64,000 nt of DNA from DATBGS01 sp036557885 (GTDB lineage: Bacteria > Chloroflexota > Ktedonobacteria > Ktedonobacterales > DATBGS01). The translations under genes were made by a program, and so were the position numbers. The stretch spans positions 1 to 64,000 of the forward strand of contig DATBGS010000144.1 of NCBI GenBank assembly GCA_036557885.1. The letters are read 5' to 3'. Below the pieces are notes generated by a model that saw only the letters and a list, made by a program, of their open reading frames with translations, ran no database searches and was not told the origin of the DNA. This document shows positions 34,407 to 42,988 of the stretch, one piece after another. Positions within the stretch are counted from its first letter, which is position 1. Each line of letters starts with the position of its first letter.

Positions 34407-35014
34407 TGATCACGATTGTGGATTACGGCGCTGGCAATCTGCGCAGCATTGCGCGCGCTTTTGCTGCGATAGGCGTGGATGCGCAGGTAGTTGACACGCC
34501 GGAGCAGGTGGAGCGAGCCGAGGCCGTTGTGCTGCCAGGTGTGGGGGCGGCTGGCGCGGCCATGCGCTACCTCAAAGAGCGTGGGCTGGATGAAGCCGTG
34601 CGCGGCGCGCTCAGGCGCGGCCTCCCGTTCCTGGGCGTTTGCCTGGGGATGCAGCTTTTGCTGGGCAGCCACGAAGAGGGCGATGTCGCCGGACTTTCCC
34701 TGCTGCCTGGCAGAGTGCGGCGCTTCCCAGAGGGGCTGCTTGTGCCGCAAATGGGCTGGAATCAGGTACGACTGCTGCGCGAGACGCAGCTGTTTGATGG
34801 AGTCCCAGAAGGCGCGCACTTCTACTTTGTCCACTCGTATTACGCCGAGCCAGAAGACGCCGGGCAGGTTGTGGGGCAGACAGAGTATGGCCCGTCCTAT
34901 TGCAGCGTGATCGAGGCGGGCAACTTGTGGGGCGTGCAGTTCCACCCTGAAAAGAGCGGCGCCAACGGCCTTCAGGTCTTGCGCAACTTTGCAAAGGTGG
35001 CCGGACAATGCTGA
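34406..35014 (+). CDS. hisH: imidazole glycerol phosphate synthase, glutaminase subunit
   Basis: The 202-residue class I glutamine amidotransferase has the nucleophile C79 in PFLGVCLGMQ and the His/Glu pair H180 and E182 in GVQFHPEKSG. It releases ammonia from glutamine for HisF. The ATG at 34406 overlaps the hisDB stop by one base and follows AAAGGGG; GTG at 34403 is possible but less well spaced. It overlaps hisA by 7 bases. Confidence 0.94.
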   Translation: MITIVDYGAGNLRSIARAFAAIGVDAQVVDTPEQVERAEAVVLPGVGAAGAAMRYLKERGLDEAVRGALRRGLPFLGVCLGMQLLLGSHEEGDVAGLSLLPGRVRRFPEGLLVPQMGWNQVRLLRETQLFDGVPEGAHFYFVHSYYAEPEDAGQVVGQTEYGPSYCSVIEAGNLWGVQFHPEKSGANGLQVLRNFAKVAGQC

Positions 35015-35736
35015 TTCTCCCAGCGATTGATCTGCAAGCAGGGCACTGTGTGCGTCTGGTGCAGGGCGATTTTGCCCGCTCGCAGGAGTTTTCCGACGAT
35101 CCGGCTGCCCTCGCTCGGCGCTGGCAAAGCGAGGGCGCGCGTTGGCTGCATGTCGTTGATCTGGATGGCGCGCGGGAAGGCGCGTCACGCAATCTGGCGG
35201 CCATCCGCGCCATTCGAGAAGCGGTCAGCATCTCTGTGGAAGTGGGCGGCGGCCTGCGCAGCCTGGAAAGCGTAGCGCTGCTCTTAGAGATAGGCGTTGA
35301 GCGCGTTATCCTGGGGACGGCAGCCCTCAAAGATCGCCCGTTTCTGCGCACATGTCTGGAACGCTGGGGCGAGCATATCGTCGTTGGGCTGGATGCGCGT
35401 AATGGGTTGGTTGCTACCGATGGCTGGCTGGAAACTTCCACCACTTCTGCGCTGACATTGGCGCAAGAACTGGCGGCTGAAGGTGTCGCTCGTTTTATCT
35501 ACACGGATATTGCGCGCGATGGCATGCTTAGCGGCCCAAATATGGAGGCGCTCAAGCACATACTCGCTGGCGTCAACAGACCTATCATCGCCTCTGGCGG
35601 CGTGTCCTCGCTGGCTGATCTGCGGGCGCTGGCGGCGCTTGGCGTTGAAGGAGCAATTGTTGGCCGCGCACTGTATACCGGCGAGGTAGAGCTTGGAGAG
35701 GCTGTTACGGCGATTGGAGAGCAGAACTTATGTTGA
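35008..35736 (+). CDS. hisA: ProFAR isomerase
   Basis: The 242-residue beta/alpha barrel isomerises ProFAR to PRFAR. Recognisable are LPAIDLQAGHCVRLVQGDF with the catalytic Asp, VGGGLRSLE, TDIARDGML and SGGVSSLADL. It is the expected length for HisA. PriA-type dual activity (TrpF) occurs in actinobacteria, but nothing here proves it. The start overlaps hisH and the end overlaps hisF, consistent with translational coupling. Confidence 0.94.
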   Translation: MLILPAIDLQAGHCVRLVQGDFARSQEFSDDPAALARRWQSEGARWLHVVDLDGAREGASRNLAAIRAIREAVSISVEVGGGLRSLESVALLLEIGVERVILGTAALKDRPFLRTCLERWGEHIVVGLDARNGLVATDGWLETSTTSALTLAQELAAEGVARFIYTDIARDGMLSGPNMEALKHILAGVNRPIIASGGVSSLADLRALAALGVEGAIVGRALYTGEVELGEAVTAIGEQNLC

Positions 35737-36497
35737 CGAAACGGCTAATCCCTTGCCTGGACGTAGCCGCAGGGCGGGTGGTGAAAGGCGTGAACTTTGT
35801 TGGCTTGCGCGACGCGGGCGACCCGGTGGAACTGGCCGCGCGCTACAGCGATGAGGGCGCCGATGAAGTCGTCTTTCTGGACATCACTGCCTCCAGCGAT
35901 GCCCGCGCAACCATGCTGGATGTCGTGGCGCACACCGCTGGCCAGGTGTTTATCCCGCTCACAGTGGGCGGCGGCATTCGCAGCGTAGAGGACATTCGCG
36001 CCACGCTGCGAGCCGGAGCCGATAAGGTTTCGATCAATACGGCTGCCATCCAGCGGCCCGAACTTATTCGCCAGGGCGCGGAGGCGTTTGGCTGCCAGTG
36101 CATTGTGTTGGCGATTGACGCCCGCAAAACGGGCGCGACGGCATCGGGCTGGGAGGTCTTCAGTCATGGCGGACGCCAGGCAACCGGACTGGACGCGCTG
36201 GAATGGGCCAAGCGCGGCGTTGTGCTGGGCGCGGGCGAGATTCTGCTGACCAGCATGGACCGCGACGGCACGCAGGCGGGCTATGATCTGGCGCTAACGG
36301 CGGCGGTGGCCGAATCTGTTTCGGTGCCCGTAGTTGCCTCTGGCGGCGTGGGCACGCTGGAACATCTCTATGAAGGGCTGACAGCAGGCAGGGCCAGCGC
36401 GGTGCTGGCGGCTTCTATCTTTCATTTTGGCACGTTCACGCTCTGCCAGGCCAAAGCATATCTGCAAGCAAAGGGGGTAGCCATCCGGCCATGCTAG
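35730..36497 (+). CDS. hisF: imidazole glycerol phosphate synthase, cyclase subunit
   Basis: The 255-residue barrel contains IPCLDVAAGRVVKGVNF with the catalytic Asp, TVGGGIRSVED, VLAIDARKTG, TSMDRDGTQAGYD and ASGGVGTLEHL. It forms the synthase with HisH, making imidazole glycerol phosphate and AICAR. It overlaps hisA by 7 bases and hisI by 7 bases. Confidence 0.95.
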   Translation: MLTKRLIPCLDVAAGRVVKGVNFVGLRDAGDPVELAARYSDEGADEVVFLDITASSDARATMLDVVAHTAGQVFIPLTVGGGIRSVEDIRATLRAGADKVSINTAAIQRPELIRQGAEAFGCQCIVLAIDARKTGATASGWEVFSHGGRQATGLDALEWAKRGVVLGAGEILLTSMDRDGTQAGYDLALTAAVAESVSVPVVASGGVGTLEHLYEGLTAGRASAVLAASIFHFGTFTLCQAKAYLQAKGVAIRPC

Positions 36498-37393
36498 ACC
36501 TGCATTTTGAGAACGATGGCTTAATTCCGGTGGTGGTGCAGGAGGAACAGACCCGCGAGGTGCTGCTGGTGGCGTTTATGAACGAGGCGGCGCTGCAACG
36601 CACGTTGGAAACCGGCCTGGCACATTTCTGGAGCCGTTCGCGCGGCACGCTCTGGATGAAGGGGGAAAGCTCCGGACAGGTGCAAGAGGTCGTGGGCCTC
36701 TACGTTAACTGCGAAGAGAACTCGCTGCTGCTGCGCGTCAAGCAGCATGGCATGGCAGCCTGTCACGAGGGCTACTTCTCCTGCTACTATCGCAAGCTGA
36801 ACGAGCAGGGCACCTGGGAAGTGATTGCCCCGCGTCTCTTCGACCCGGCAGAGGTGTATGGAGAGACGCCTGTCGCCCCGGCCACCGTGCCGGGACCACT
36901 CGCACCGGCATTCCAGCGCATCTACGGCGCCTACGAATATCTGCGCGACCACGATCTGGAGGCAGTTTCCGGCACCTCACGGCGGCTGCGCCAGCCTGAT
37001 CTGGCGTGGCTGAGCCAGCGCGCCAGCGAAGAACTGGCAGAACTGGCAGGGGTGCTGGCAGGAACGCATAAGCACGCTAACCAGATAGAGGATACTCTTC
37101 TTGAGGGGCGCCAGGTGTGCTACTGGCTCTTTTTGCTGGCTGCTGCTCTCAGGCTGCCTTACACCGCATTCTCACCCGATGTAACGCTCAGCCAGGGCTT
37201 TGACGCAGGCGACAGGCTGGATGCTGCTGCCCTGGAGGGATTCACTCAACAGTCGTTTCACGCAGCAATTGCCTCCGGGCTGCGACTGGTTGGGGGCGCG
37301 TGCCGACAACTACACATACCATTGTTGACGCTGGCTGAGCGCGAACTGGCAGAACTGCGTGAGAAGAGCTACTTGAAAGACGTGGTTGCCTGA
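36491..37393 (+). CDS. hisI: phosphoribosyl-AMP cyclohydrolase with divergent HisE-like tail
   Basis: The 300-residue protein begins with a full HisI domain (to about residue 115). Zinc ligands are C74, C91 and C98, in VNCEENSLL, ACHEGYF and SCYYRKL, and the substrate motif is SRGTLWMKGESSGQVQ. After a Pro-rich linker a helical domain of roughly 165 residues follows. EELAEL at 180-185 and EGRQVCYWLFLLAA at 205-218 resemble the MazG/HisE fold, but the tail is longer than usual HisE and diverges in sequence. If active, it would supply the pyrophosphatase step otherwise missing from the operon. It is the last gene of the his unit. Confidence 0.88.
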   Translation: MLDLHFENDGLIPVVVQEEQTREVLLVAFMNEAALQRTLETGLAHFWSRSRGTLWMKGESSGQVQEVVGLYVNCEENSLLLRVKQHGMAACHEGYFSCYYRKLNEQGTWEVIAPRLFDPAEVYGETPVAPATVPGPLAPAFQRIYGAYEYLRDHDLEAVSGTSRRLRQPDLAWLSQRASEELAELAGVLAGTHKHANQIEDTLLEGRQVCYWLFLLAAALRLPYTAFSPDVTLSQGFDAGDRLDAAALEGFTQQSFHAAIASGLRLVGGACRQLHIPLLTLAERELAELREKSYLKDVVA

Positions 37394-37440
37394 TGGTGCT
37401 ATGCTCTGATAAAACACATGCATGAAGGAGCATTGTTCCA

Positions 37441-39279
37441 GTGGCAAACACACATCCCTTTGAGAGCTACATGAACGTTCGCTCGGCGCATGGCCCCAGC
37501 TTTTCATCCGATGGGCAGCGCCTGGCGTTTGTCACCAACATCAGCGGCGTGGATGAGGTCTGGAGCGTGCCTGTGGAGGTACACGCGCCAAATCCAGCCT
37601 GGCCGGAGCAATTGACCTTCCGCAGTGAGCGGGCCTGGAATGTCAAGTATTCGCCTGCCAGTTATCGCCTGCTGGTGACCGGGGACGTGGGCGCGAACGA
37701 GCGCAATCAATTCTACTTGCTCACCATCAGCGACACCCCTTTATTCACGCTCACTACCCAGCCAGAGGTGATTCATCAATTTGGCGATTGGTCGCCAGAT
37801 GGCACGCTGATCACTTTTTCCAGCAATGCGCGTGACTCGCGCTACTTTGACGTGTACGAGCAAACGGTGCCCTCTGGCGAGCCAAAGCTGCTGTTCCAAA
37901 GCGACGACACGAACTACGCGTTGCGCTATTCTCCCGATGGGCGCTCGATACTCTTTACACGCGCTGATTCCAATTTGCGCAACACCCTCTTCCTGCTGGA
38001 CCGCACCACTGGCGAGGCGCGCAGGCTGACGCCAGAGATCAGCGAGGGACACGCGATGCACGAGGCAGTGGCCTGGTCTGCTGACCGGCGCGGGCTGTAT
38101 CTGCTCAGTGACCGGGACCGCCAGTTCCTCTCGCTGGCCTGGCTGGACCTTGCCACCACCGAGATGGCCTACCTGGAAGATAAACCTTGGGATTCCGAGG
38201 CGCTGGCCGTGACTGGCGATGGCACTCGGATGGCGCTGGTGACAAATGAGGATGGCTATTCGCGTCTGGAACTGTGGGATGTTGCGCAGAGCTGGGAGCA
38301 GCGGAAAGCCTTGCCCGGCCCGACGCTGCCCGCCTCCGTGCTGACTGATCTTACCTGGTCGCCAGATGGCTCGCGCCTGGCGTTCACGTTGGATACCGCC
38401 AACGACACGCCGGATGTCTGGGTCTGGGATATGGCAGAGCAAATCTTGTGGCGGGCCACCCGCAGCGCCCTTGGCGGCATCCCACGCGAGCAGTTTGCCA
38501 TGCCTGGGCTGGTGCATTACCCCACGTTTGATGGCCGCGAGATTCCGGCGTTTCTGTTCTCGCCGCAGAGCGAGCAGCCCGGCGGATTGCCTGCGGTGGT
38601 GTATGTGCATGGCGGTCCAGAGAGCCAGTTGCGGCCTGCTTTTAACCCCATCTTGCAATATCTGGTTGGCTCCGGCTATGTCGTCCTGGCACCCAATGTG
38701 CGCGGCAGCACCGGCTACGGCGCGGAGTATCAAAGCCTGGATGATGTGCGGCTGAGGATGGATTCAGTGGCCGATCTCAAGTACGCCGTCGAGTGGCTCA
38801 AGACAAGCGGCATTGCGCACCCCAAACGCATTGCGATTATGGGACGCAGCTATGGCGGCTTTATGGTGCTGGCGGCAGTAACCACCTACCCTGATCTCTG
38901 GGCGGCAGCTGTAGATATTGTGGGCATCGCCAACTTTGTCTCATTTCTGGAGAACACCGGTCCCTGGCGGCGCAAACTGCGCGAAGCCGAATATGGCAGC
39001 CTGGAACATGACCGCGAGTTTCTGGAGCAGATTTCGCCCATCCACAAGGTAGACCGTATTACTGCGCCGATGTTTGTCTCGCATGGGGCCAACGACCCGC
39101 GTGTGCCGGTTGGCGAAGCGGAACAGATTGTGGCCGCGCTCAAAGCCAGGGGGGTGCCAGTGGAATATGTGCGCTTTGAGGATGAGGGCCACCAGTATAC
39201 CAAGCGCTCCAACCAACTAATCGTGTATCCAGCTATCGGGCGCTTTTTGGATAAGTATGTTGCTGGAGCGGGGCGGTAG
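37441..39279 (+). CDS. S9-family serine peptidase (prolyl oligopeptidase-like)
   Basis: The GTG start follows AAGGAG. The 612-residue protein has an N-terminal beta-propeller built of WD40/PD40-type repeats (SPDGTLITFSS, SPDGRSILFTR, SPDGSRLAFTL) and a C-terminal alpha/beta-hydrolase domain. The triad is S470 in GRSYGGFM, D552 in HGANDPRV and H584 in DEGHQYTK. The enzyme cleaves short peptides, often after proline or with acylaminoacyl specificity. No signal peptide is present, so it is probably cytoplasmic. Confidence 0.9.
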   Translation: MANTHPFESYMNVRSAHGPSFSSDGQRLAFVTNISGVDEVWSVPVEVHAPNPAWPEQLTFRSERAWNVKYSPASYRLLVTGDVGANERNQFYLLTISDTPLFTLTTQPEVIHQFGDWSPDGTLITFSSNARDSRYFDVYEQTVPSGEPKLLFQSDDTNYALRYSPDGRSILFTRADSNLRNTLFLLDRTTGEARRLTPEISEGHAMHEAVAWSADRRGLYLLSDRDRQFLSLAWLDLATTEMAYLEDKPWDSEALAVTGDGTRMALVTNEDGYSRLELWDVAQSWEQRKALPGPTLPASVLTDLTWSPDGSRLAFTLDTANDTPDVWVWDMAEQILWRATRSALGGIPREQFAMPGLVHYPTFDGREIPAFLFSPQSEQPGGLPAVVYVHGGPESQLRPAFNPILQYLVGSGYVVLAPNVRGSTGYGAEYQSLDDVRLRMDSVADLKYAVEWLKTSGIAHPKRIAIMGRSYGGFMVLAAVTTYPDLWAAAVDIVGIANFVSFLENTGPWRRKLREAEYGSLEHDREFLEQISPIHKVDRITAPMFVSHGANDPRVPVGEAEQIVAALKARGVPVEYVRFEDEGHQYTKRSNQLIVYPAIGRFLDKYVAGAGR

Positions 39280-39287
39280 CAACGCCC

Positions 39288-39650
39288 TCAATTGGATTCG
39301 GGATGCTGCATGCGCTGGCGGCTGGCCCAGCGCATGGCTATTTCCCAGCGCTTAAAAGCGTTGCGGGCCATGCTCATGCAGCGATCTTCGATGTCTTTGA
39401 GGCCCTCTTTAGCTTCAAAAACCTGGGTCCAGCCGCCCTCATCTTCCTGCTCGGTTAAGTGGGCGCGTAGGTGCTTGGTGGGCGCTGTCACCACGCCGCC
39501 AAAGCTCAGATCACTGCGCACAAAGGCGATGATAGACTCGGTGCGAATTGCCTCTGCGCAGGATTTGGCAATTTCTGGCGCGTGGTCATGCAAGACCTCG
39601 GCGGCGTCAATCGTTCGTTTTGTACGCGCCAGCGCATCTTTTGAAAGCAT
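39288..39650 (-). CDS. conserved-looking hypothetical protein
   Basis: The 120-residue protein is soluble and helical, with no recognised motif. The start at 39650 follows CAGGA, 11 bases after the nucleoside hydrolase stop, so it is probably co-transcribed. A longer frame to 39704 would run into the upstream gene. Residues such as TKHLRAHLTEQEDEGGW and RCMSMARNAFKRWE suggest a folded domain, but the function is unknown. Confidence 0.6.
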   Translation of the reverse strand: MLSKDALARTKRTIDAAEVLHDHAPEIAKSCAEAIRTESIIAFVRSDLSFGGVVTAPTKHLRAHLTEQEDEGGWTQVFEAKEGLKDIEDRCMSMARNAFKRWEIAMRWASRQRMQHPESN

Positions 39651-39661
39651 CCGTTCCTGAC

Positions 39662-40603
39662 CTATTCTTTGGGGAACAGCTTGCCCAATCGTTCCCAGGC
39701 CCACGCCACAAATCCGGCAGAATCCACCCCCACCGACGCCTGCACATTGGGGGCGGGCATGCCAGCGCGGTTGAAATACGCCACCGTTTCCCCCAGCGTG
39801 AGCGTGCCAGTCAGTTCCACATCCACATAGGCAGGCTCCCAGGTAATGAAATCCGGGCGGAAGGCAGCCGCCAGGCAGAGCGGGTCGTGCAGGCGCAAGA
39901 CGCTGTTGCCGGTGGCTGGGCCAAAGACCTCGAAGTAAAAGCGCGTCATCTCGTTGATAAAGCGGCTGATCGGGCTGCCATTGGCCGCCAACGCCCGCAC
40001 CTGCTCGCGGGTGACATGCGTGATGTTGGTGACATCCAGCGAGACGAGTTTGATCGGCCAGCCAGCATGCAGCACCACGCGGGCGGCGTGCGGGTCGCCA
40101 AAGATATTGAACTCGGCGGCGGGCGTGACGTTGCCGGGAACGCGCAGCGCACCGCCCATAATCAGCACCTCGCGCACCTGAGCGGCAATTGAAGGCGCGC
40201 GGCGCAAGGCCAGCGCCAGATTGGTCAGCGGGCCAACAGCCACGAGCGTCAGTTCTCCTGGCTCAGCCTGGATGCGCTCAATCAGATAATCGCTGGCGTG
40301 CTGGCGAATTGGCTGAATGGTTGGTTCTGGCAGCACCACATCGCCCAGGCCAGTCCCTCCATGCACATGCGCCGCGCTCACATACTCGCGCACCAATGGA
40401 TTGACGCTGCCACGCGCTACAGGAATCTCGGTGCGCCCGGCCAGTTCCAGCAGCGCCAGGGCGTTGCGCGTCGTCAGGTCCAGGTTCACGTTGCCATGCG
40501 TGGTAGTGATCGCCTCAAGCTGCACCTCTGGCGAGGCCAGTGCCAGAAAGAGCGCCAGGGCATCGTCAATGCCAGGGTCGGTATCAAGAATGATGCGCGG
40601 CAT
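39662..40603 (-). CDS. nucleoside hydrolase
   Basis: The 313-residue protein opens with ILDTDPGIDDAL, the calcium-binding signature of inosine-uridine preferring nucleoside hydrolases (D7, D9, D13 and D14). Further on is the VAVGPLTNLALAL block. It cleaves the N-glycosidic bond of ribonucleosides in salvage. The start at 40603 follows AAAGGA by seven bases; a longer frame to 40642 lacks such a site. It is co-directional with the hypothetical gene downstream. Confidence 0.9.
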   Translation of the reverse strand: MPRIILDTDPGIDDALALFLALASPEVQLEAITTTHGNVNLDLTTRNALALLELAGRTEIPVARGSVNPLVREYVSAAHVHGGTGLGDVVLPEPTIQPIRQHASDYLIERIQAEPGELTLVAVGPLTNLALALRRAPSIAAQVREVLIMGGALRVPGNVTPAAEFNIFGDPHAARVVLHAGWPIKLVSLDVTNITHVTREQVRALAANGSPISRFINEMTRFYFEVFGPATGNSVLRLHDPLCLAAAFRPDFITWEPAYVDVELTGTLTLGETVAYFNRAGMPAPNVQASVGVDSAGFVAWAWERLGKLFPKE

Positions 40604-40660
40604 AGGGTGTCCTTTGGTGGGAAATATGCTGAATTGGGCCAATCAGCAGAGCGTGTGCGC

Positions 40661-41092
40661 TTAGTTGGGGACGCTGCCACGCGCATAAGCGCGGGCATTC
40701 TCCCAGACCTCATTGAGTGGGTAGGTTCCGTTGCGCATATAGGTAAAATACAGCGAGTCGAGCGCCATACGTCGCACATCGGTGGCTGGCAGAATGGTCA
40801 ATTTGTACAGCTTGCGTTCGCGCTCAATCACCGCCCGCGCGTAGGCGATGAGCGGCTCGCCAGGGAAGACATCGGCGCGCAGCCAGGCCCAGGTGCGCGC
40901 CACGCGCCGCGCGCCATCTTCGCTGTATCTGCCATTCAAGCCGTTACAGGTGCGAGCGATATTGGTGGCAAGCACGTTTAGCTGGTCCGAAGGGAGCTGC
41001 CAGCCAAACGCAAGATATTCCGCCCGAATGATCGCGCGCAGCCGCATAAGCTGTTTTTCTGTCAGTGGGGTTGCCGAACCGGCAAGTGGCAT
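40661..41092 (-). CDS. hypothetical protein
   Basis: The 143-residue protein is basic and helical, with no signal peptide, transmembrane segment or recognised motif. GAGGAGG is well placed before the chosen ATG. It lies about 57 bases upstream of the nucleoside hydrolase on the same strand and may be in its operon. I do not recognise the family. Confidence 0.6.
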   Translation of the reverse strand: MPLAGSATPLTEKQLMRLRAIIRAEYLAFGWQLPSDQLNVLATNIARTCNGLNGRYSEDGARRVARTWAWLRADVFPGEPLIAYARAVIERERKLYKLTILPATDVRRMALDSLYFTYMRNGTYPLNEVWENARAYARGSVPN

Positions 41093-41227
41093 ACACGTCC
41101 TCCTCTTGCCCCTCCTGGCATGTTGCTCCAAAGGCTCTCAGCCTTGTAGATGCCAGCATCCTAGCATGGCAAAGGCAACTCGTCAAGAGGGGAAAGAAGA
41201 AGAGTTCTTCTGCCAGTGCAGAGGATG

Positions 41228-42130
41228 TTAAGAGTCTCCCATCTGGCAGATTACCTTCTCCCCAACGCTCACTCCCAATGCTTGCGCGGCATTGCCATCG
41301 CGGATAGCGACTTCCAATAATCCGGCGCTGTTGATGAGTGCCAGCACCTCACCGGACGCGGCGGTCCCATAGGTCTGCTGGACACCGCTGAGGGAATGCG
41401 CACCTATCTGTATTTGTATCCGATTCATTGCCCCCAATGCCTCAACCAGACCTGCGGCAATGTTACTGATGACATTGCCAAAGCGATCACAGGCGATCAC
41501 CCTTCCCTGGAGGGTTCCCGGCGCGCGCGTTGGGGCAGGCGTCGGGAGAAGATTCAAGCTATCCAGCGCAAGGGATGTACCAAAATTATGCGGGGCGATG
41601 CCCAGAGCCAGGTGCGCTGCAACTGGAGCAAAGATGTCGCGGCCATGAAAGGTGGCGCTTGGCCCGGCCAGCCAATAGGCCGGGTTATCCAGGTGATACG
41701 CCTTGGGGAGATTGCCTGAGGAGGCGCTGAAAAGAGTCTCTTGCAGGGAAAAGTCCGGGTGGAAGCTGGCTGGCACGCTTTCTGGCACGCCGCGCCAACT
41801 GGCTGCTTTGGCAACGGCTTCAATGAGCACATAACCAAATAGCCCATTATCCGGCCCAACAAAGAAGCCTTGTGCGGTCTGAAGAAGCAGTGGTCGGCGC
41901 GCGGTTCCCACGCCGGGGTCAACTACTGCCAGGTGAACCGTTCCTGCGGGAAAATAAGGAGAAGATTGATACAGCACGAACGCGCCTGCCGCGATGTCCC
42001 CAGGCGCAATCTCGTGGCTCAGGTCCACCAGTTGCGCCTGGGGCGCACGCGCGAGGATGACGCCTTTCATCGTACCAACGTAGCCATCGGCTTGCCCAAA
42101 ATCGGTGGTAAGTGTCAGAATGGGAGGCAT
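41228..42130 (-). CDS. SAM hydroxide adenosyltransferase (DUF62 family)
   Basis: The 300-residue protein starts at an ATG after AAGGAG. It has LTTDFGQADGYVGTMKGVI near the N-terminus and VVDPGVGTARRPL, both typical of the SAM-dependent fluorinase/chlorinase and hydroxide adenosyltransferase family. Without the chlorinase- or fluorinase-specific halide residues being checkable by eye, the hydrolytic duf62 activity (SAM plus water to adenosine plus methionine) is the default. It is divergent from the methyltransferase gene. Confidence 0.87.
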   Translation of the reverse strand: MPPILTLTTDFGQADGYVGTMKGVILARAPQAQLVDLSHEIAPGDIAAGAFVLYQSSPYFPAGTVHLAVVDPGVGTARRPLLLQTAQGFFVGPDNGLFGYVLIEAVAKAASWRGVPESVPASFHPDFSLQETLFSASSGNLPKAYHLDNPAYWLAGPSATFHGRDIFAPVAAHLALGIAPHNFGTSLALDSLNLLPTPAPTRAPGTLQGRVIACDRFGNVISNIAAGLVEALGAMNRIQIQIGAHSLSGVQQTYGTAASGEVLALINSAGLLEVAIRDGNAAQALGVSVGEKVICQMGDS

Positions 42131-42191
42131 ACGCGCCTGCTCCTTGTATTGTTGGTGGTAGTGGAGCATTTCCGCAAATTGTATCGCGTTT

Positions 42192-42209
42192 CGTAACGGT
42201 TGCGTAACG
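42192..42209. promoter_or_regulatory. direct repeat CGTAACG in divergent promoter region
   Basis: CGTAACG occurs at 42192-42198 and 42203-42209, 11 bases apart, between the divergent DUF62 and methyltransferase genes. This is one helical turn, as expected for a tandem regulator site. Function is inferred only from spacing and place. Confidence 0.35.
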
Positions 42210-42276
42210 CGCATATGGTACGCTACGAGAGAAGAAACACCCAACCCTCTCAGTCTGCAATAGTTGGGAAAGCGAT

Positions 42277-42984
42277 ATGAGTCTCAAAGAACGCGACAAC
42301 ACCGTTGAAGAATGGCTGGATGACCCAGAAGTTGATAAGCACCTGGCAGAGCAGAGTTTTCACGATCTCAACTACCAGATAGGCTCTGGATTGGGCTGGA
42401 CACGCCTGGCTGTACAAGAAGTGGCGCAGTTGGTAAAGGACTATCAGTTACGCGAGTTTTCGGTGCTGGATGTCGCTACTGGCTCGGCATACATCCCTGC
42501 CGCTATCGCTCGCTGGGCACGCGGGCAGAAACTCCAGGCCCAGATTACCGCCAGCGACCTGAGCAAGCATGCCCTGGCAGCCGCTCACCAAACCTGCGCT
42601 GATCTTCCCGAAATCCACCTGGAGCAACAAAACGCCCTGGCGCTCACGTATCCAGATCAGGCGTTTGATCTGGTGCTGTGCCAGGGCGCGCTGCACCACT
42701 TCGCGCCCGATCAGGCGGTGGTGCTGCTCAAAGAACTGGCGCGCGTTGCCAGGCACGCGGTCATTGTGACTGATCTTCAGCGCAACTACCCGCTCTACCT
42801 GGCGGCCTGGTTTTTCCTCCATACCGTTGCGCGCAATCCCATCACGCGCCATGATGGGATTGCTTCTGTACGACGCGCCTATCGCCCCAAAGAAGTGCTG
42901 GCGCTGGCAGAACGGGCTGACCTGCGCCCGGTGACAATCCACACAAGATTTGGTTTTCGTCAGTCGCTTCTCTGGCAGCGCTAA
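42277..42984 (+). CDS. class I SAM-dependent methyltransferase
   Basis: The 235-residue protein carries the SAM-binding motif I as VLDVATGSAYIP near residues 66-77, the acidic ASDLS at the end of strand 2 and the motif IV-like DLVLCQGALHHF. This arrangement is that of a small-molecule (class I) methyltransferase. The substrate is not evident. The gene ends four bases before the convergent FHA-ABC gene. Confidence 0.85.
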   Translation: MSLKERDNTVEEWLDDPEVDKHLAEQSFHDLNYQIGSGLGWTRLAVQEVAQLVKDYQLREFSVLDVATGSAYIPAAIARWARGQKLQAQITASDLSKHALAAAHQTCADLPEIHLEQQNALALTYPDQAFDLVLCQGALHHFAPDQAVVLLKELARVARHAVIVTDLQRNYPLYLAAWFFLHTVARNPITRHDGIASVRRAYRPKEVLALAERADLRPVTIHTRFGFRQSLLWQR

Positions 42985-42988
42985 GTGC

